DNA from: Collinsella sp. TF08-11AT
GTDB taxonomy: Bacteria; Actinomycetota; Coriobacteriia; Coriobacteriales; Coriobacteriaceae
Direction of reading: 5' to 3'
DNA length: 64,000 nt
Assembly: GCF_003437035.1 (NCBI RefSeq)
Contig: NZ_QSRL01000005.1
Span: 250 to 64,249, forward strand
Within the stretch, counting starts at the first letter, position 1, and the number at the start of each line of letters is the position of its first letter. Below are positions 62,650 to 64,000 of this stretch, one piece after another. Under the pieces are notes generated by a model. The model made no database searches. It had not been told where the DNA came from and worked only from the letters and a program-made list of their open reading frames with translations. A program made the translations under genes and the position numbers.

Positions 62650-62785
62650 TATTCGCACAAATTAGCGCGTATGTGCGTACTTTTGCGTATATAACCGCCA
62701 AATGGTCATAATACAGCCGCAGACGGTGCTTATACACGCATAGCCACGCAATCCTACGCACACAAATACGCACAAATGCGCACTA
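62650..62785 (-). promoter_or_regulatory. Cluster of CGCACAAAT-type repeats upstream of the oxidoreductase operon
   Basis: CGCACAAAT occurs at 62654-62662 and 62769-62777, with related TACGCA, TGCGTA and GCGCAC motifs between them, 50-180 bases before the start. They may be DeoR operators. Promoter hexamers were not clear. Confidence 0.45.
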
Positions 62786-62873
62786 ATCATTACTCAGAGA
62801 CGGGGAATTCTGCTTAGAACTCGAAAGACAGGATGATCCGCTTCGCCTCGTCGCTCATGGCGCGCTGCAGCTC

Positions 62874-63023
62874 TAAGGACCGTCCCAAACTGCCGACAGA
62901 AAAGGAACGTCCCAAACTGCAGACAGAAAAAGAACGTCCCCAGGCGCCGGCATTTCAAGAGCACTCATTTAAGTCTGTCCCCAATGAGTGCAATCACTCA
63001 TGTAAGTCTGTCCCCAATGAGTG
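62874..63023. repeat. Three AGGAACGTCCC units, then two 29-bp palindromic repeats
   Basis: AAGGACCGTCCC (62875), AAAAGGAACGTCCC (62900-62913) and AAAAAGAACGTCCCC (62927-62941) repeat every 26-27 bases with AAACTGCmGACAGA between. Then CACTCATTTAAGTCTGTCCC-CAATGAGTG (62962-62990) recurs at 62995-63023 with one change; period 33. Confidence 0.75.
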
Positions 63024-63043
63024 GGAGCAATCAGAGACTCTTT

Positions 63044-63219
63044 GCGAGGGAGGCCGGACGTGGCCTTCCTCGTTTTTATTCATGGACTTTAGTCCGTGCC
63101 GCACGGCACGCGCGGCATAGAAAGCCACCCGCTCAGCGGGTGGAGGCCAATTTCCGCTACGCGACAAAAACCTTCCCCCTAGCATGAGGATTGTTCAGGT
63201 CATCATACTAGGGGGAAGG
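63044..63219 (+). mobile_element. Left end of an IS200/IS605-type element
   Basis: Ordered features are: a terminator-like stem CGAGGGAGGCC/GGCCTTCCTCG with TTTTT (63044-63078); short palindromes GGACTTTAGTCC, GTGCCG-CA-CGGCAC and CCACCCGCT-C-AGCGGGTGG (63125-63143); then a 12-bp perfect stem 63171-63182/63208-63219 whose 3' arm is the transposase Shine-Dalgarno. IS200 is known to hide its RBS and terminate read-through in just this way. Confidence 0.6.
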
Positions 63220-63227
63220 TGATTGCT

Positions 63228-63287
63228 GTGGCCCAGAAAGCCAACAGCCTCGCGTACACGAAATGGCTGTGCAAGTACCGCATCGCA
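63228..63287 (+). pseudogene. tnpA: 5' fragment of IS200/IS605 transposase tnpA
   Basis: About 20 codons from a GTG read VAQKANSLAYTKWLCKYRI, which matches the N-terminus of IS200-type TnpA proteins. Similarity then stops and the DNA continues as part of another gene in a different frame. The catalytic HUH and Tyr parts are absent, so it is a remnant left by deletion. Confidence 0.6.
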
Positions 63288-63505
63288 CCGAGGTCAAGCT
63301 CATCGCCGCCATCGTCGAGAAGCACCCCAAGGTGCGCTTTGCCGCGAGCCGCACCTCGGCCCACGCCGACCTCTACGACCGCATGGAGCAGGCCCTGTGC
63401 GAGTGCGTGGCCAACGCGGTGGAGGTCGTCCGCTCCGACATCAGCCCCGCGCTTCTTGTCCACACCGGTCCAAACCTCGTGGGTGTGGCGGTCCAGGGAC
63501 TCTAG
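63281..63505 (+). pseudogene. C-terminal fragment, possibly of a DegV-family lipid-binding protein
   Basis: About 74 codons after the tnpA fragment read as a helical stretch (EVKLIAAIVEKHPKVRFAA, RMEQALCECVANAVEV) ending ISPALLVHTGPNLVGVAVQGL. The HTGP-x-L/V-VGVA-like end recalls the C-terminus of DegV fatty-acid-binding proteins. No start signal is present. Assignment is tentative. Confidence 0.4.
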
Positions 63506-63540
63506 CGGAGGCGGGGCGTCCTGCCCCAAAAACAAATGCA

Positions 63541-63589
63541 AAAGACGAGCACTTCTTGCCGCTCAATTGGCAAGAAGCGCTCGTCTTTT
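63541..63589. terminator. Bidirectional terminator after the ROK kinase
   Basis: AAAGACGAGC and GCTCGTCTTT with inner CTTCTTGCC/GGCAAGAAG form a long stem flanked by A- and T-runs. Confidence 0.9.
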
Positions 63590-63621
63590 CTTAACGCGTT
63601 GTATGGCGGAGAGAGCGCAAG

Positions 63622-64000
63622 TTACGCGAGCGCCCTTCTTGCCAGCTCGGCCGCGCCGAGGATTCCTTGGTCGCCGCCGCAGCCCGGGGCGCAGATGTAG
63701 CTCTCCATGTCCTTAAGCTCGGCGGTCTGGATGTAGCCACCCAGATATTCGAGGGTCTTCTTGCGGACGATGCCGTAGAGTTGCTCCTGGTGCATCACGC
63801 CGCCGCCGAGGACGATGCGGCGAGGCGAGTACATGAGCACGAGGTTCGCGCACATCTGCCCCAGATAATCCCCCTCGAGCGCCCACACCTCATCGTTGTC
63901 CGCGAGCTCGGCCGCGGGCTTTCCCCAGCGCGCGGCGATGGCGGGGCCGGAGGCGAGCCCCTCGAGACAGCTCGCGTGGCTCGGGCAGACGCAGCGTCCC
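63622..64000 (-). CDS. ROK-family fructokinase, N-terminus cut by window edge
   Basis: The C-terminal 125 residues are seen; the frame is open at the window edge. It has the ROK zinc/consensus-2 region GRCVCPSHASCLEGLASGPAI and the later IVLGGGVMHQEQLYGIVRKK. The Cys/His set with CLEGLASGPA fits the ScrK/YdhR-type fructokinases more than glucokinases. ATP-dependent phosphorylation of fructose is the likely reaction. A strong terminator follows the stop. Confidence 0.82.
   Translation of the reverse strand, partial: GRCVCPSHASCLEGLASGPAIAARWGKPAAELADNDEVWALEGDYLGQMCANLVLMYSPRRIVLGGGVMHQEQLYGIVRKKTLEYLGGYIQTAELKDMESYICAPGCGGDQGILGAAELARRALA

Larger units (their letters stand above)
62604..63218. 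other. Long gap: operator-like repeats, dispersed repeats and an IS end
   Basis: No intact gene. From left to right: the promoter of the oxidoreductase operon with CGCACAAAT repeats, three tandem AGGAACGTCCC units, two 29-bp palindromic direct repeats, and the terminator and hairpins of an IS200/IS605 left end. Confidence 0.6.

Overview
The window reads as a chromosomal segment of a GC-rich Gram-positive actinobacterium of the Coriobacteriia, most like Collinsella. The reasons are the type-Z (zinc) S14 protein, the gene content, and the intergenic 'AGGAACGTCCC' repeats that I associate with that group. The genus is inferred from these impressions, not from a search.

Layout. (i) 1-5635 is an accessory, visibly AT-richer block. 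It holds a four-gene minus-strand ABC-2 transporter operon that starts with a previously hidden 37-residue signal-peptide-like gene, a divergent DUF2975 membrane protein/HTH pair, and a 5'-truncated tyrosine recombinase. (ii) 6030-20313 is housekeeping: ACT protein, citrate synthase, two HAD phosphatases, adenine deaminase, TyrRS, a U32 peptidase, a class A penicillin-binding protein, ArgR, a glycosyltransferase and TruA. (iii) 20406-30174 is the minus-strand spc/alpha ribosomal block from rplE to rplQ, with secY, adk, map, infA and rpoA. It begins abruptly at rplE, with no rplN or rplX upstream. (iv) 30486-56926 is a large anaerobic purine/urate-degradation and selenium-molybdenum-hydroxylase locus in two halves. 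The left half is xdhC, yqeB, yqeC, a hydantoinase, mocA-like, ygeW, ygeY and ygeX. The right half is a molybdenum hydroxylase, a polyferredoxin, ygfK, ssnA, a purine permease and ridA. Each half is bounded by a PAS-HTH (YheO/DauR-like) regulator. Between the halves lies an unrelated patch (40528-45503) with a DUF4143 ATPase, a 33-bp-periodic repeat array and a three-gene membrane/HTH cassette. (v) 57225-64000 holds a second U32 peptidase, an RluA-type pseudouridine synthase, a Gfo/Idh/MocA oxidoreductase-DeoR operon, several repeat arrays, the left end of an IS200/IS605 element fused to another gene remnant, and the C-terminal part of a fructokinase-type ROK kinase.

How it fits together. Adenine deaminase makes hypoxanthine. 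The NCS2 permease imports a purine base. The molybdenum hydroxylase, YgfK and the polyferredoxin handle the redox steps. SsnA, the hydantoinase, YgeW and YgeY open and trim the ring products. YgeX splits 2,3-diaminopropionate, and RidA clears the aminoacrylate by-product. XdhC, YqeB, YqeC and the MocA-like protein mature the selenium-dependent molybdenum cofactor. This assignment rests on the known ygeW-ygfK-type cluster and is not proved by the sequence alone.

The least explained signals are the micro-peptide/ABC operon, the Shine-Dalgarno-trapping hairpin before a HAD gene, the 33-bp iteron-like array, three tandem palindromes of about 80-bp period, paired AACAAA-N3-TTTGTT operators, and the broken ribosomal operon. 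I found no rRNA, no CRISPR array and, by eye, no tRNA gene.
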